Source of the DNA: Terana coerulea
Taxonomy: Eukaryota > Basidiomycota > Agaricomycetes > Polyporales > Phanerochaetaceae
Direction: 5' to 3'
Length of the DNA stretch: 64,000 nt
NCBI GenBank assembly: GCA_024811115.1
Contig: JAKOGH010000681.1
Coordinates: 248,001-312,000, forward strand
Numbering within the stretch: the first letter of the stretch is position 1; each line of letters opens with the position of its first letter. Made by a program: the position numbers and the translations under genes. Below, piece by piece: positions 44,601 to 54,642 of the stretch. The notes under the pieces are model-generated. The model was not told the origin of the DNA. It was given only the letters and a program-made list of their open reading frames with translations, and did not search any database.

Positions 44601-45975
44601 TCCGCAATGACTCGGTACCACTTCATGCGGGCCAGAGGGCCTCTGGTAGAGACATGGGTGAACGCAAGTAACTAGCAGATATTTCACAGACCCATTGTCA
44701 CATAGCCACTCGAGCTCACCGCCAAACTCAATCTCTTCCGGTGTAGCGAAGTCCATGTTGAGTGTTTGATATGTCGTGATAATAACCTAGGGTGTATGAG
44801 TCGGTGACATTAAGGCGGATCAACAAAAATGCATACGTACATCCTTCTTTCTTTAGCTGATCCACTCGCTTGAGCTTGTCCTTGCCATGGTGGATATGGA
44901 CGGTGAAAATGCCATTGGATTTGGACTCAATTTCTTCTTTCCACTGCAGATGGTTAGGTAAAGGTAAAGGTCATGATGCGAATAATGCTGCACCTGCAGA
45001 AGCAGCGCCGCAGGGACAACAACAAGAGTCGTTCGGTTGGCCTCCTCCTCATCAGGCATGTTTATGGCCATTGTAGCAATCATCTGGACAGTCTTGCCTG
45101 GATGGTTCAAGTGAGACAAGTATTCATATGCACTAACAGCTATGCATACCAAGACCCATGTCATCTCTTAGCACTTATGTCAATGTCAATGCTCTAATAT
45201 CTGTGCTGCACACTCACGCGAGAAGGCCGCCCTTGTGCTTTGTTTCACGTTCTTGCTTCACCATCCAAGCTACACCAATCACTTGGTGAGGAAGTAATCG
45301 TACTTCCATGCCTGGTAGCAAGTCTCTCGCACTGAGCAAACTGATTAGTGGACCAATAATTACGCGTTTTACATTGAGACTCACTCCCGTAGGCCCAAGT
45401 AGGCCATAGCATCCCTAACAGTGATGCCATGAGAAGCATTGTCAATAGCTGTCGTAACAAAATCAGCCATCCTTTGTCCTAGTCAGTTTCTATTGCCGAC
45501 GTTAACTTGACGGCTGTGACCCACCGCGCTGCCTGGTCCTCTCCACCGACGTCAAGCCTGCTGAAGCTTTCATCGTCGTACCGCAGCGCAAAATCACCAG
45601 CTATTGAAAATGCTTGGCTTGGTCGACTCTGCCGACTTGGGCTACCGCCCTCATCGTCTTCGCGCAGCAATTGACTTGCGAAAAGAGCACCTCCGCCTAC
45701 GCGCATACAGTCTCTTTCAGCCGGCTCTTAGTTCCCATGTAAGCGTACACCATACCTGTCGCAAAGCTTCCAAAAACAGGAGCCTGTGAGCCCATTCGTG
45801 CACCCGTCGCTCGTCGTTTCGGAGACCGAGTGCCCTCGCGTCCCGGGCTCATATCCAGCGCGTGTTTCGAGCCCGTAGCCATCTGGCTTGGTTCCGGGGT
45901 GGTTGTTTCGCCCGTGTTGTCAAAGGCGGCGAGTAGCCGCGACGCCTTGCGTGCGCCGTTCGCAGGAGTCGTCAT
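41670..45975 (-). CDS. SNF2-family DNA-dependent ATPase with embedded RING finger (Rad16/Uls1-like), many exons
   Basis: Starts at 45975 (MTTPANGARKASRLL) and ends at 41670 (LFGMSKGRDAEREGH). The N-terminal region is disordered. The helicase opens with VRLLPHQVIGVAWMVKQE and DDMGLGKT (split by an intron, ~45160-45085). DEAQ is near 44600, in VIADEAQFIR, then KYRWCLTGTPVTN and IRRTKNATL. A RING finger lies between the helicase lobes (CPVCNE near 43385, GCQHEICFG near 43310, later CKTC near 42985), the arrangement of Rad5, Rad16 and Uls1. Lobe 2 has LRYDGSMDRQAREGVL, GGVGLNLT and ESQAYDRVHRLGQ. An acidic linker has IVMELSDSDDE, resembling a SUMO-interacting motif, as in Uls1. Role: translocase/ubiquitin ligase in repair or SUMO-linked turnover. 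Confidence 0.88.
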
Positions 45976-46314
45976 GATGGTTGTAGTTGCAGAACGACAA
46001 ATAAAGGTGGAGACAAAGACACAGGCGAGCGGCGTGTGCTCATATCGGACGCGCTCATATCCCGGGATCGTGTTTGTGTAGGAATGCACCTCAAAGCGTT
46101 TCCCGTTTTGGCGAGGATTCGTGCTGGAAAGCTCCAAATTCGCTTCTAAACTCGTCGCTTCTAAACATGGCGCACGTTTGGTCTTAGCTTTCCCTTCATC
46201 TTTCCTTCCACCACATCCCTCTACTCTACAAGTCGCTCCCGGTTGAGCTGACATCCTAATATCTACAATAGAACACTCTAATATCCATTTATTGACGTTC
46301 TCTACGACATAGCT
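45976..46314. promoter_or_regulatory. Divergent promoter, SNF2 gene / integrase-finger gene
   Basis: 339 bp shared 5' region between two oppositely oriented genes. No clear TATA box seen on either strand. Confidence 0.45.
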
Positions 46315-47964
46315 ATGCCCAGCCAACGCACGACACGACCGACTGGATCCAACCCGTGGAAGCGTTCTCAACAGCCCCGCAAGAAAGCCACCTTGACATG
46401 CGTGCCGACGGAAAAATCGGCGAGAACGTTCAAGGATCTCGGCGTAACCACTCGCGAAGCTCACGATACAGTCGTGGAAGAGTACCTACAGTCTCTCAGC
46501 ATCCGTAAACGCGAGAAGGCGTTGATCAGTCAAACGATGTTCGACGATATCTGGGACGTCCTCCAGGAGCCGATGACTTCCAAGATACGCACACCGCAGT
46601 TCAGGTTCTGGGTTAGGAAGATGTTCACCCTTTTTTCGGCCTCAAGAGACCCCTCTACGCCGTTGGGTGACAAGGTCTCGGTCGTGTCTCATGAAGGGAA
46701 ACCCGTCGCCGTCAAGGAGCAAGCGTATGATATCCTAACCTACTACCATCTTCTGTCTGGACATGGCGGCCGCGATCGGACGATGGCCGGTATTCGCGAC
46801 AATTATTCCTGGGTGCCAAAGGACCTTGTAGCCCGGTTTGTGAAGGCGTGTCCTACGTGCATTGCCAAAAGGACAGGCGACATCCCGAAAGGCTCTGCAT
46901 CGCTGTCTTCTTCCCACAGCAAATCTGGGTCTATGCTCTGGGACGTCCCTTCTGCACCTTCGGCAAGCTTCGACTACCTTTCCGATGAACTCAGCTCGAG
47001 CTCTTCTGGCGAGGGATCTTTCGCCTCACCCTCCTCGGGCGAATATCTGGCTATGCCGCTCGAGCCTACCTCCGCGATGCATCCTGCGCCGGTGCCCACC
47101 CTAGCCTCGCTCCTGGAGTGTCGCATATTGCCTCCGCCCGTGCTCTCACCCAGCCTTCTGAAGTCCCCGCCCCAAGCCTACGGTCCCCTGGCCTCACCCA
47201 ACCTCTCCGTCGACCCGCGCAAATGGCTCGTAGACCTTCTCATACAGCCCGGCCCTAACACCAGCGTCGGCTCGTCGCATGTGTTCCCGCCCCTTGCAAT
47301 CCCGTTGCGGAGGACGGGGAGTGCAAACGACACACACTCGAGGAGAAGACAGGCTTCTGGCATCACGCTGCCACCGCTCATGAAGGCACTCAGTGAAGGC
47401 ATAGCGAACCCCTGCATCTCTCGTCCGGAGTACAACACCGTGCAGGAACTCAAGATCCCTAGGCGTGACTCTGCGCATCAAGTCGGCGACATCGAGATGG
47501 CGGGTGCAACCTCTAGGCCGGCGTACCCTCATGAATACGCCCAGCAAGACGAATACCTCAACATTGATCCCGCTCTGCGAGGTGGCGAACATTCTGTCGT
47601 CAATGCGTACGACGGGTATATGCGAGGAAGCAAAGGCAATGGTGTCGACTGCTTCCCTCGGCCGTTCTACTCCACACATGTCGAACATGTCGAGCTGCCT
47701 CGAGCGGGCCTCATCCCTATGCAGCGCAACCACCGCGTCGCAGTACTCAGGCGCTCCGACAGTAACGACTCAGTATCGTCCGCTGAACGCTTTGCGAGTG
47801 GTAGCTCTATGCTGGCAGAAGAGTTTCATTCTCTCCCCGAGCAAGGAAGATGCGTTTCCCTCGCCTGGGCCAATGAGGACAGGAACGGTTTCGTTGGAGT
47901 ATTGCCGAACGGTTCATTTGACCCGCGGGATTGGGAGAGTTTACACCGCTTGGATGAGGTTTAG
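46315..47964 (+). CDS. Domesticated integrase zinc-finger (H2C2) protein, 549 aa, single exon
   Basis: Uninterrupted frame from ATG 46315 to TAG 47962-47964. Residues ~140-185 match the HHCC zinc-binding domain of Ty3/gypsy and retroviral integrases: YHLLSGHGGRDRTMAGI, then YSWVPKDLVARFVKACPTC (two His, two Cys). The catalytic DDE core, reverse transcriptase and LTRs are absent. An N-terminal basic segment and a helical region (EEYLQSLSIRKREKAL) precede the finger. The remaining ~360 residues are Ser/Pro-rich and disordered. Retention of a full open frame with only the finger points to a host gene derived from a transposon, perhaps a DNA- or chromatin-binding factor. Lack of introns fits such an origin. 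Confidence 0.8.
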   Translation: MPSQRTTRPTGSNPWKRSQQPRKKATLTCVPTEKSARTFKDLGVTTREAHDTVVEEYLQSLSIRKREKALISQTMFDDIWDVLQEPMTSKIRTPQFRFWVRKMFTLFSASRDPSTPLGDKVSVVSHEGKPVAVKEQAYDILTYYHLLSGHGGRDRTMAGIRDNYSWVPKDLVARFVKACPTCIAKRTGDIPKGSASLSSSHSKSGSMLWDVPSAPSASFDYLSDELSSSSSGEGSFASPSSGEYLAMPLEPTSAMHPAPVPTLASLLECRILPPPVLSPSLLKSPPQAYGPLASPNLSVDPRKWLVDLLIQPGPNTSVGSSHVFPPLAIPLRRTGSANDTHSRRRQASGITLPPLMKALSEGIANPCISRPEYNTVQELKIPRRDSAHQVGDIEMAGATSRPAYPHEYAQQDEYLNIDPALRGGEHSVVNAYDGYMRGSKGNGVDCFPRPFYSTHVEHVELPRAGLIPMQRNHRVAVLRRSDSNDSVSSAERFASGSSMLAEEFHSLPEQGRCVSLAWANEDRNGFVGVLPNGSFDPRDWESLHRLDEV

Positions 47965-48066
47965 TAGGACAATCGCACAGAATGCATCCCGCACAGTCTA
48001 CATTACACTGCACTATACAACCCTAGAATATGTATACAATAATTCAATTGTTCCATCGGACAGTTT

Positions 48067-49057
48067 TCATCTATAAATCCATCGCCGTCCTTGAGCATCG
48101 AAATCCCATATTGCAGCCGCGAGTGCGTCTGGCAAAGGTTTCGCCGCCACAACGTCCACTCGAACATGTAACTTGTCCTTAAGGAATGTTTCAGTTGTCG
48201 GACCTATCGCGGCGATTTTCGTAGTGTCCGAGTCCGAGTCTATATCCGGGATGGCGAAGTGCTGTCGCAATGCGGGCATGACAAAGTCTGCGGCGGACGG
48301 CGCGAAGAAGACGATCCACCAGTCTTCTGAGTCTGCATCCCATGTCAGCATATAAGCACCTTTTCCAGGACAAGGTGAGCACCTGAAGGAATCGCCTTCG
48401 TGAGATCTTCTGCAAACGTCGACGAGCCCTGCGTCGCGTACACTTGCAGAGCCTGCAGCTCCACGCCTCCTTCTCTAAGTATGGTCGGGAGCACGTCGCG
48501 GTTCTTGTCACCCGTGAGGTACAGCAGCTTCCGCTGGCTGCCAGTGTCTGGGAGGTCCTGGAGGATGAAGTGCGCGAGCTTCTCGGCGGTGCCAGAGGCT
48601 GCGCCTCCTCGAATGACCCGCGGCGTGAGAGGTGTGTCTCCAAGCGTACTTCGAAGGGACGACAGAGCGGAAGCGGTCGCTTCGCCGACGACATAGAATG
48701 GTATTTTGCTCCAGTCTGTGTGAGGAAAGCTGTAGTGGTTGAATATGTGCAGGGACGAGAAAAGCACGCACCTGCACCTAGCGATGACCCCGCGCTCGGC
48801 GAGTCCAGTAGGTGCATCACCGTCTCCTTCCACGCCTCGCAGGCTCTGGCACTGGTGATAATAACACCATGTAGCCCAGTGCTTTCCGGCCCCTTCTTGA
48901 CGGATCCTTGTAAATCAGGGATGTTCACGAGTACGGTCTCGAGCACGGGCACGCATATAGGGCTGTAGTCCCGCTCGCGGAATGCCGCCTCGTACTTGTC
49001 CCCGCCATCGTCAGTGACCGGTGCGCGGAGGAGAAGGACGTGCTTCGTGCTCGACAT
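48067..49057 (-). CDS. HEM4: Uroporphyrinogen-III synthase, 311 aa, one frame break
   Basis: Exons 49057-48772 and 48715-48067, intron 56 nt. Blocks: KHVLLLRAPVTDDGGDKYE, LHGVIITSARACEAW, IPFYVVGEATASALSSL, KLLYLTGDKNRDVLPTIL, WWIVFFAPSAADFVMPAL and AAIGPTTETFLKD. These are the two-domain Hem4 fold. One A is missing from the run at 48361-48364 (T-run on the plus strand). Adding it joins VLEKGAYMLTW to the last domain and yields exactly 312 codons. The enzyme cyclises hydroxymethylbilane to uroporphyrinogen III in heme synthesis. Divergent from CTP1 with 223 bp between starts. Confidence 0.93.
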
Positions 49058-49280
49058 GCGTGTTGTGCAGGGCTGTGAGAGAAACAGGGACAGTGCGAAG
49101 CAGGAGCATGGTGGTGGGAGCCGTAGACGGGCCTATTTCATGGGCGTTTCCTCCAAAGTACCAAAGTGACGCGAAGCGAAGTGGATCGCGATTCGTGGGC
49201 GCGAGAGTCATTCCAGCCCTTGCCTTCGCCTCTCTCTTCTATCTTCCTCACTTTGCGACCATCACAAAGACGACGAGACG

Positions 49281-50654
49281 ATGGCCCCGTCGAAGAAAGA
49301 GAAGCCGCTGCACTCGCTCATCGCGGGCACGACCGCAGGCGCAATCGAGGCGTGAGTAGAGTGCTTCAATATAAAGCAGTTGCAGTGAACTGAGAGGCTG
49401 CAGGAACGTAGTTTCATAACGTATCCGACCGAGTTCGTGAAGACGCGGTCTCAGTTTGGTGGAAAGGTGAGTCCTGCGTTCTCGCTTCAACTCTATGCAC
49501 TAATAAGAAGATGCTTTGTAGAGGGAACCACCTTTGACCATCATACGAGAAACCCTCAAAACCAAGGGTATAGCGGGGCTGTACTCAGGATGCACCGCGC
49601 TTGTTGTCGGTATGTTAAAGATCAGCGATACACCCGATAACTACCTATTCAACGTGTTTCCTAGGGAATTCCGTTAAGGCAGGAGTGCGTTTCGTCTCAT
49701 ATGACCACTTCAAGCACCTGCTAGCGGACTCAGAGGTGTGTAGCAATGCCTAATCCGTTGTGTCGATATGCACCCATAGCGTGCTTTGCAGGGAAAAGTA
49801 AGCTCTGGCCGAAGTCTTCTTGGTAAGCACTTTAGCTTCCCTACCTTACACATGCTCATCTCTATCCTTGGTAGCTGGTCTGGGGGCGGGTGTGATGGAA
49901 GCCATCTTTGCAGTAACACCTTCAGAAACTATCAAGTAAGTCACGGTGCAAAGCGCCATGTACATAGCTGATGATAGCGATAGAACAAAGCTCATAGACG
50001 ACGCAAAGAGCCCCAATCCACGATTCCGCGGGCTTGTACATGGCACTGCAACAATTGTCAAGGAAGAAGGTCTCAGAGGGGTGTACCGCGGTCTCTTCCC
50101 AGTGGTGTGTGCTTCCCCAACGTCTCTTGCTCACGTGTTCTGGAAACCACGGTGCATAGATGATGAGGCAAGGGGCGAACTCCGCCGTTCGCTTCACGAC
50201 GTACGCGACCTTGAAGCAGTTTGTGCAAAGCAGCGCGCCGCCCGGGCAGCCGCTACCTAGCAGCATCACATTCGGTATTGGTGCCATTGCGGGACTCGTC
50301 ACGGTTTACACTACTATGCCCCTTGAGTACGCTTGCCATCTAGCTTTCAGTTATGAAGCAGGGAACTGACAGCTCCCACAGCGTTATCAAGACGAGGATG
50401 CAGTCGCTGACCGCGCGACAACAGTACAAGAACTCGTTCCACTGTGGCTACCGCATATTCACGGAGGAAGGTATCCGGCGATTCTGGACGGGAACAACAC
50501 CACGACTGGCGAGACTTATGGTACGTATGATCTATTTTGATGACCGTACCACTCATATGCTGATTGTGTCATTTTCCAGCTGAGCGGCGGCATTGTCTTC
50601 ACGGTGTACGAGAACATCATTCGCCTCATAGGCAACAAGGATGAGGAGCTTTGA
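49281..50654 (+). CDS. CTP1: Mitochondrial tricarboxylate/citrate carrier (SLC25A1-like), 292 aa, 10 exons
   Basis: Exons: 49281-49351, 49412-49466, 49522-49609, 49665-49735, 49792-49822 (31 nt), 49875-49935, 49984-50104, 50160-50326, 50382-50520 and 50580-50654, exactly 293 codons. Three Mito_carr repeats are visible with the PxxExxK-type signatures: YPTEFVKTR, TPSETIKTK and MPLDVIKTR. MMRQGANSAVRFTTY and the substrate-site pattern fit the citrate carrier rather than other SLC25 members. It exchanges mitochondrial citrate for malate across the inner membrane and feeds cytosolic acetyl-CoA. No frame break. Confidence 0.95.
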
Positions 50655-50908
50655 GCGGACTTAGACGCGGATTCTACCTCTCCGCCGTTGTAATATTCAA
50701 AGCGTTCGTCTTTACGAGTACAGACATAATTGCACTTCTGATGTTTTGCATGGGGCTGTTCGAAAGCGTGTACAAAGCGCGACGAGCTTCTGCCCGGAGC
50801 GTCGTGGTCTTTCGCATGTTGAGCACAGGCAGATAGTCTATTGCATGCAAACAGCTCTATACTCCATTATTTTGCGGGACCACTCCCGCACCCTACACAC
50901 TCTATCCC

Positions 50909-51381
50909 TTAGTGATGATGCTCGGGCTCGGGGTCGTCCTGGGTGATAGACTCGAGCCAGGCGTCGGCACCAGAACCGGCGGCCTCGACGTGAGCGGCGG
51001 CAGCGGGCTTGCTCTCGGCCTTGGTGGGGTTGGTAGCGTCGTATGCCGAGAGCTCAGAGGCGAGATCGGCGGGGACGGATGGGGGCTGGGGCTTCGGCGG
51101 GAGCGAGTACGCCTTGACGGCACCGACGTGTGCGTCCTTTGCCTATGCATGAGATGTAGATGTATAACAAATCAATGTGAAACTGACGTACCGCCGGGGC
51201 AGGCTTGTAGGCCTTGAGTTCCTTGATGTACAAGTCCTGGACGTAGTCTGCGCAGAGACGGAAGGTCAGGATATTCCGCGCGTGTCATTCATTCCCGCTG
51301 ATTCGACGTACCCTTGCGTACGACGGACGACGTGGAGAAAGAGCGCGAAGCTGCGCGTGCCTGCAGCAATATTTTCAGCAT
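50909..51381 (-). CDS. ATP14: F1Fo-ATP synthase subunit h, 119 aa
   Basis: Exons 51381-51312, 51247-51192 and 51142-50909 give 120 codons. An N-terminal mitochondrial presequence (MLKILLQARAASRSFSTSS) precedes VRKDYVQDLYIKELKAYKP, the signature of fungal Atp14. Then come a Pro-rich segment and an acidic C-terminus ending EHHH. Subunit h belongs to the peripheral stalk. The neighbour on the other strand, 271 bp away, is the ATPase inhibitor IF1, so a shared promoter drives an enzyme subunit and its regulator. Confidence 0.92.
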
Positions 51382-51652
51382 TTCCTGCGGCCTACACAGA
51401 CAAAGGCAGACGTACGGCGCTGGCGGCCTGCCTGAGGAGCGACGAGGACATGGTCGGAAGGGATTGAACGTGTGACCGTCACGCGCGTGATGACACCTAT
51501 TTTGGCGGAGGCTCGGTTGGGCTCGGTTAGGTGTCGGCAAGCGCCGCACTCCTGCCGAGCCCATTCGCGGGGCACCAGACCTCCTCCCATTCAGTCCCAA
51601 CGCACATAAACCTCGACCAGCTCTTGTTCTCGCCGCAGAAGCCATTGCAAAC
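51382..51652. promoter_or_regulatory. Bidirectional promoter of ATP14 and IF1
   Basis: 271 bp between the two start codons, GC-rich, without an obvious TATA box on either strand. Confidence 0.6.
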
Positions 51653-52096
51653 ATGCTCGCCCGTATCACCTCTACCTCTGTCCGCCGCTTCCCCCGCGCG
51701 ACCGCCGTGTCGGCGCGCTTCTACGCGGAGGACTCGTTCAAGTACGTTCGTTCGCTGGTCTGGCTTGGGAACTGTGCTAAACGATACGCTTCAACAGCAA
51801 GAAGGAGAAGGCTCACGAAGGTGCATAATTCTGTCACACTCTAAAAGGGCATATATTAACTATGACTAGACCAATACGCCCGCCAGCACGAGCAGGCGCA
51901 GTTGCAGAAGATGAAGGAGGAAGTACGTCGTTATATTCGGTATTATCACTGCCACGGCACTGACCCATGTATTTCAGATTGCGAGGAAAAAGGCTGAACT
52001 TGCAAGTCGTCTATCACACCACTCTGAGTTGCCCACTGACCGCAATTACAGAAAGAGCTCGAGGACAAGCACAACGAGGTTTCCAAGAAGCAATGA
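51653..52096 (+). CDS. INH1: Mitochondrial ATPase inhibitor (IF1/INH1-like), 77 aa
   Basis: Exons 51653-51741, 51798-51820 (23 nt), 51870-51922, 51978-52001 (24 nt) and 52052-52096, exactly 78 codons. A presequence (MLARITSTSVRRFPRATAVS) precedes an inhibitory segment, then a long coiled coil (QYARQHEQAQLQKMKEE...KELEDKHNEV). The last intron uses a GC-AG pair (GCAAGT donor at 52002, acceptor at 52051). The GC donor is the only way to keep the frame to the conserved C-terminus. IF1 blocks ATP hydrolysis by F1 when the proton gradient falls. Confidence 0.93.
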
Positions 52097-52723
52097 GCTG
52101 CACGTCAGGGCGTTCGCACTGTCAGTAGTCCCGTTACAGTTAGTAGTGTCTATCTGCTGGCGCACATTTGTTCTGAACCACATGCGTTTAGACCACCGTT
52201 TTCTGAGCTATCCATTGTACTTGCACTGGCTTTGACTCAATCCAAACGCATTATTTCCTGATGTTCACTCCTTCAAGACCCATCATCGAGGTATCACTTC
52301 GTTTACTTGTAAGAGTTGTGTCCATCTTCAGCGAAGCCTTGAGAACCCAACGACGTCAGACTGCTACAGACCGTCACCTATCACGACGTGTGCGCCATGC
52401 TCGTGGGCCACGTGGCTTTATGCTTGCTCCTTCGCGGAAATCGCCCGCCGCACGGGCCGTTGACTGGTGACTAGTGACTGGTGACCGGTGACCGGAACCA
52501 GTGAATCGGTGACTTCGGTCGCCTTTTGGTGTTCAATGTTCACGCTCTCGTGGATTATCACAGTCATCACTGTAGCCAGCCGGCCGTGCTCGTCATCCTG
52601 TGAGTTTGTGGGAGAACAGTATAAGTAGCTGCCTGATTATCTCTGATCGTTCTCTTGTCCCTCCCACTGCAGGCGTAGGCTTTTTTCAGCGTTGACCAGT
52701 AACAAACGTACAGATATCACAAC
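52097..52723. other. Intergenic with heptanucleotide repeats, promoter of the aldo-keto reductase
   Basis: 627 bp without a gene. It contains five tandem 7-bp units at 52461-52495 (see separate entry). Confidence 0.5.
52461..52495 (+). repeat. Five tandem TGACYRG heptamers
   Basis: Units read TGACTGG, TGACTAG, TGACTGG, TGACCGG, TGACCGG with no gaps. TGACT-type cores resemble binding sites of bZIP factors such as Yap1/AP-1 or Gcn4. The array is 230 bp upstream of the aldo-keto reductase start. Confidence 0.9.
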
Positions 52724-54259
52724 ATGGCGCAGAAAGGAGAGCAGAAGTCTGCTTTGAACATCGTTATGGTGAGTCTCGATAATTCGCGAGTTCTACCAGA
52801 TGCGATGCTCACAAGAAACGACGTGATAGGGATGTATGACCTTCGGAGCCGAAGGAAAAGAGGGTAAGCCGCTTCCCTGCGCTGTATGTACAATGCTGTA
52901 TCTGTCACTGACTTCTTCACAGGAGCCCGCGTCCATAACGTGAAGGATGTGGAGGCCATCCTGGACGTCTTCCAAGCTCACGGCCACACCGAAGTACCAG
53001 TCCAGCCATTCCACGTTTCTACTCCTGTTCACACGCCTGTTATAGCTGGACACCGCGATTGCATATGCCGGCGGCACCAGTGAACAGATACTCGGTGATC
53101 TGAACTGGCAAAAGCGGGGTTTGGTCATGGAAACGAAGCTCTACCCGACCGCAGGCGTCACTCGCTTTGCCGGCTTGCAAGGCGTTCCCTTGATTTCGCA
53201 CGGCCCTGAGGTAGGCTTTTCTCCCCGCGTCCTCGTCGGCCGGGATATTGATTTTGGCTTCAGGATCTTCGCAAGTATCTAGACATCCAGCTCAAGTCTC
53301 TGAAGGCCGAGTGCGTCGTCAGGTTCAGGGTGCAGTCTGGATGCTTATCTTTACCTGAATTGCGTAGCTCGATCGACATGTGGTATCTACACGCGCCCGA
53401 CCGCACGACGTCATATGAGGTGACGATGAAGGCTGTGAACGACCTCTACAAAGAGGGCAAGTTCAAGCGGTTCGGGATCAGCAATTACGCGGCCTGGGAG
53501 GTTGCAGAGATCGTCGGTATCTGCAAAACCAACGGGTACATCCAGCCCACTGCATATCAAGGAATTTACAACGCGATTCACAGGTTGGTCCTTTTTATAC
53601 CCAATACTGAAGGGATAATGATGAAGCAAACAGAGGAGTCGAGCCTGAGCTGCTGCCATGCCTGAGAAAGTTCGGTATCAGCTTTTACGAGTTTAACCCT
53701 CGTACGTCCGTATCTTCATGGGCACGAAGTGATGAAACTGACTTGAGCTTGCAGTCGGTGGTGGATTCTTCACTGGCCGCTACCGCTCGTTGAACGACCA
53801 GGTCGAGGCCGGCTCACGCTTCGATCCCAATAAGAACCAAGGAAAGGTACGCGCGCCGTCTTTTTCGTACCCTTTCCCTCAATTCACCCTCGTCGTCTGC
53901 CTTCCCTCTGCAGAACTACCGCAATCGCTACTGGAACGAAGCCTACTTCAAAGCGCTTACCGACATCGAGGCGGTCACGACGAAGCACGGCCTCACGCTC
54001 GCTGAGACCGCGCTGCGCTGGATCTCGCACCACAGCCAGCTCAAGCGGGAGCATGGCGACGCGGTGATCATCGGCGCGTCCAGCCTCAAGCACATCGAGG
54101 AGAACTTGATCGATCTTGAGAAGGGGCCTCTGCGTAAGTGGCGCCTTATTGGCCGCACAATCGCTCATGCTGAGCGTGAACACAGCGGAGGAAGTTGTGA
54201 AGGCCCTGGACGAGGCGTGGGACTCGGTCAAGAGCATCGCAGCGAAGTACTGGCATTAG
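52724..54259 (+). CDS. Aldo-keto reductase, AKR7-like (aflatoxin-aldehyde reductase type), 343 aa
   Basis: Ten exons: 52724-52768, 52830-52863, 52923-52993, 53046-53210, 53264-53310, 53368-53583, 53634-53701, 53755-53846, 53914-54133 and 54186-54259, exactly 344 codons. The TIM-barrel starts at GCMTFGAEGKEG. The catalytic Asp-Tyr-Lys-His set is represented by DTAIAYAGG, METKLYP and WYLHAPDRTT. GISNYAAWEVAEIV follows, and the NADPH loop carries IIGASSLKHIEENL. It reduces aldehydes or dicarbonyls with NADPH, a stress-detoxification role. The upstream heptamer array could be a bZIP-responsive element. No frame break. Confidence 0.94.
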
Positions 54260-54439
54260 GGGGACATGGGTACCAGATTGCATTACCAACTTGCGTATAT
54301 ATGGGCTGTTTGTACAACAAGTCATATCCTAAGATGTATATTTCGCCAATTACAATCGTTGGTAGCAGGCTCTTAGCGTTCTTTCGTGGTTTCATACCAC
54401 ATGAGCGCATGAGCCATAACATGCATGTTTAGAGTGTGC

Positions 54440-54625
54440 AGCATGTTTTTCAGTGCTCATGGCACGTTGAAGCCAGAACAGACAGACACAACGCACTTGG
54501 CAGTGCTGCGTGCACTAACAAACGACAATTGTACAGTGTGCACTGGGCACAGTGGGCAGCGGGCAGTGAGTGCAGTCACTCAGCAGTGTCAACACTAGCA
54601 TTGTAGTGTGCAAGAGTAACAAAAG
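54440..54625. repeat. CAGTG/CACTG-rich low-complexity stretch
   Basis: Many short CAGTG, GTGCAG and GGGCAG variants are packed together (for example around 54530-54600). It is simple-sequence-like with no coding frame. Confidence 0.5.
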
Positions 54626-54642
54626 GACAAAAACAATAACTA

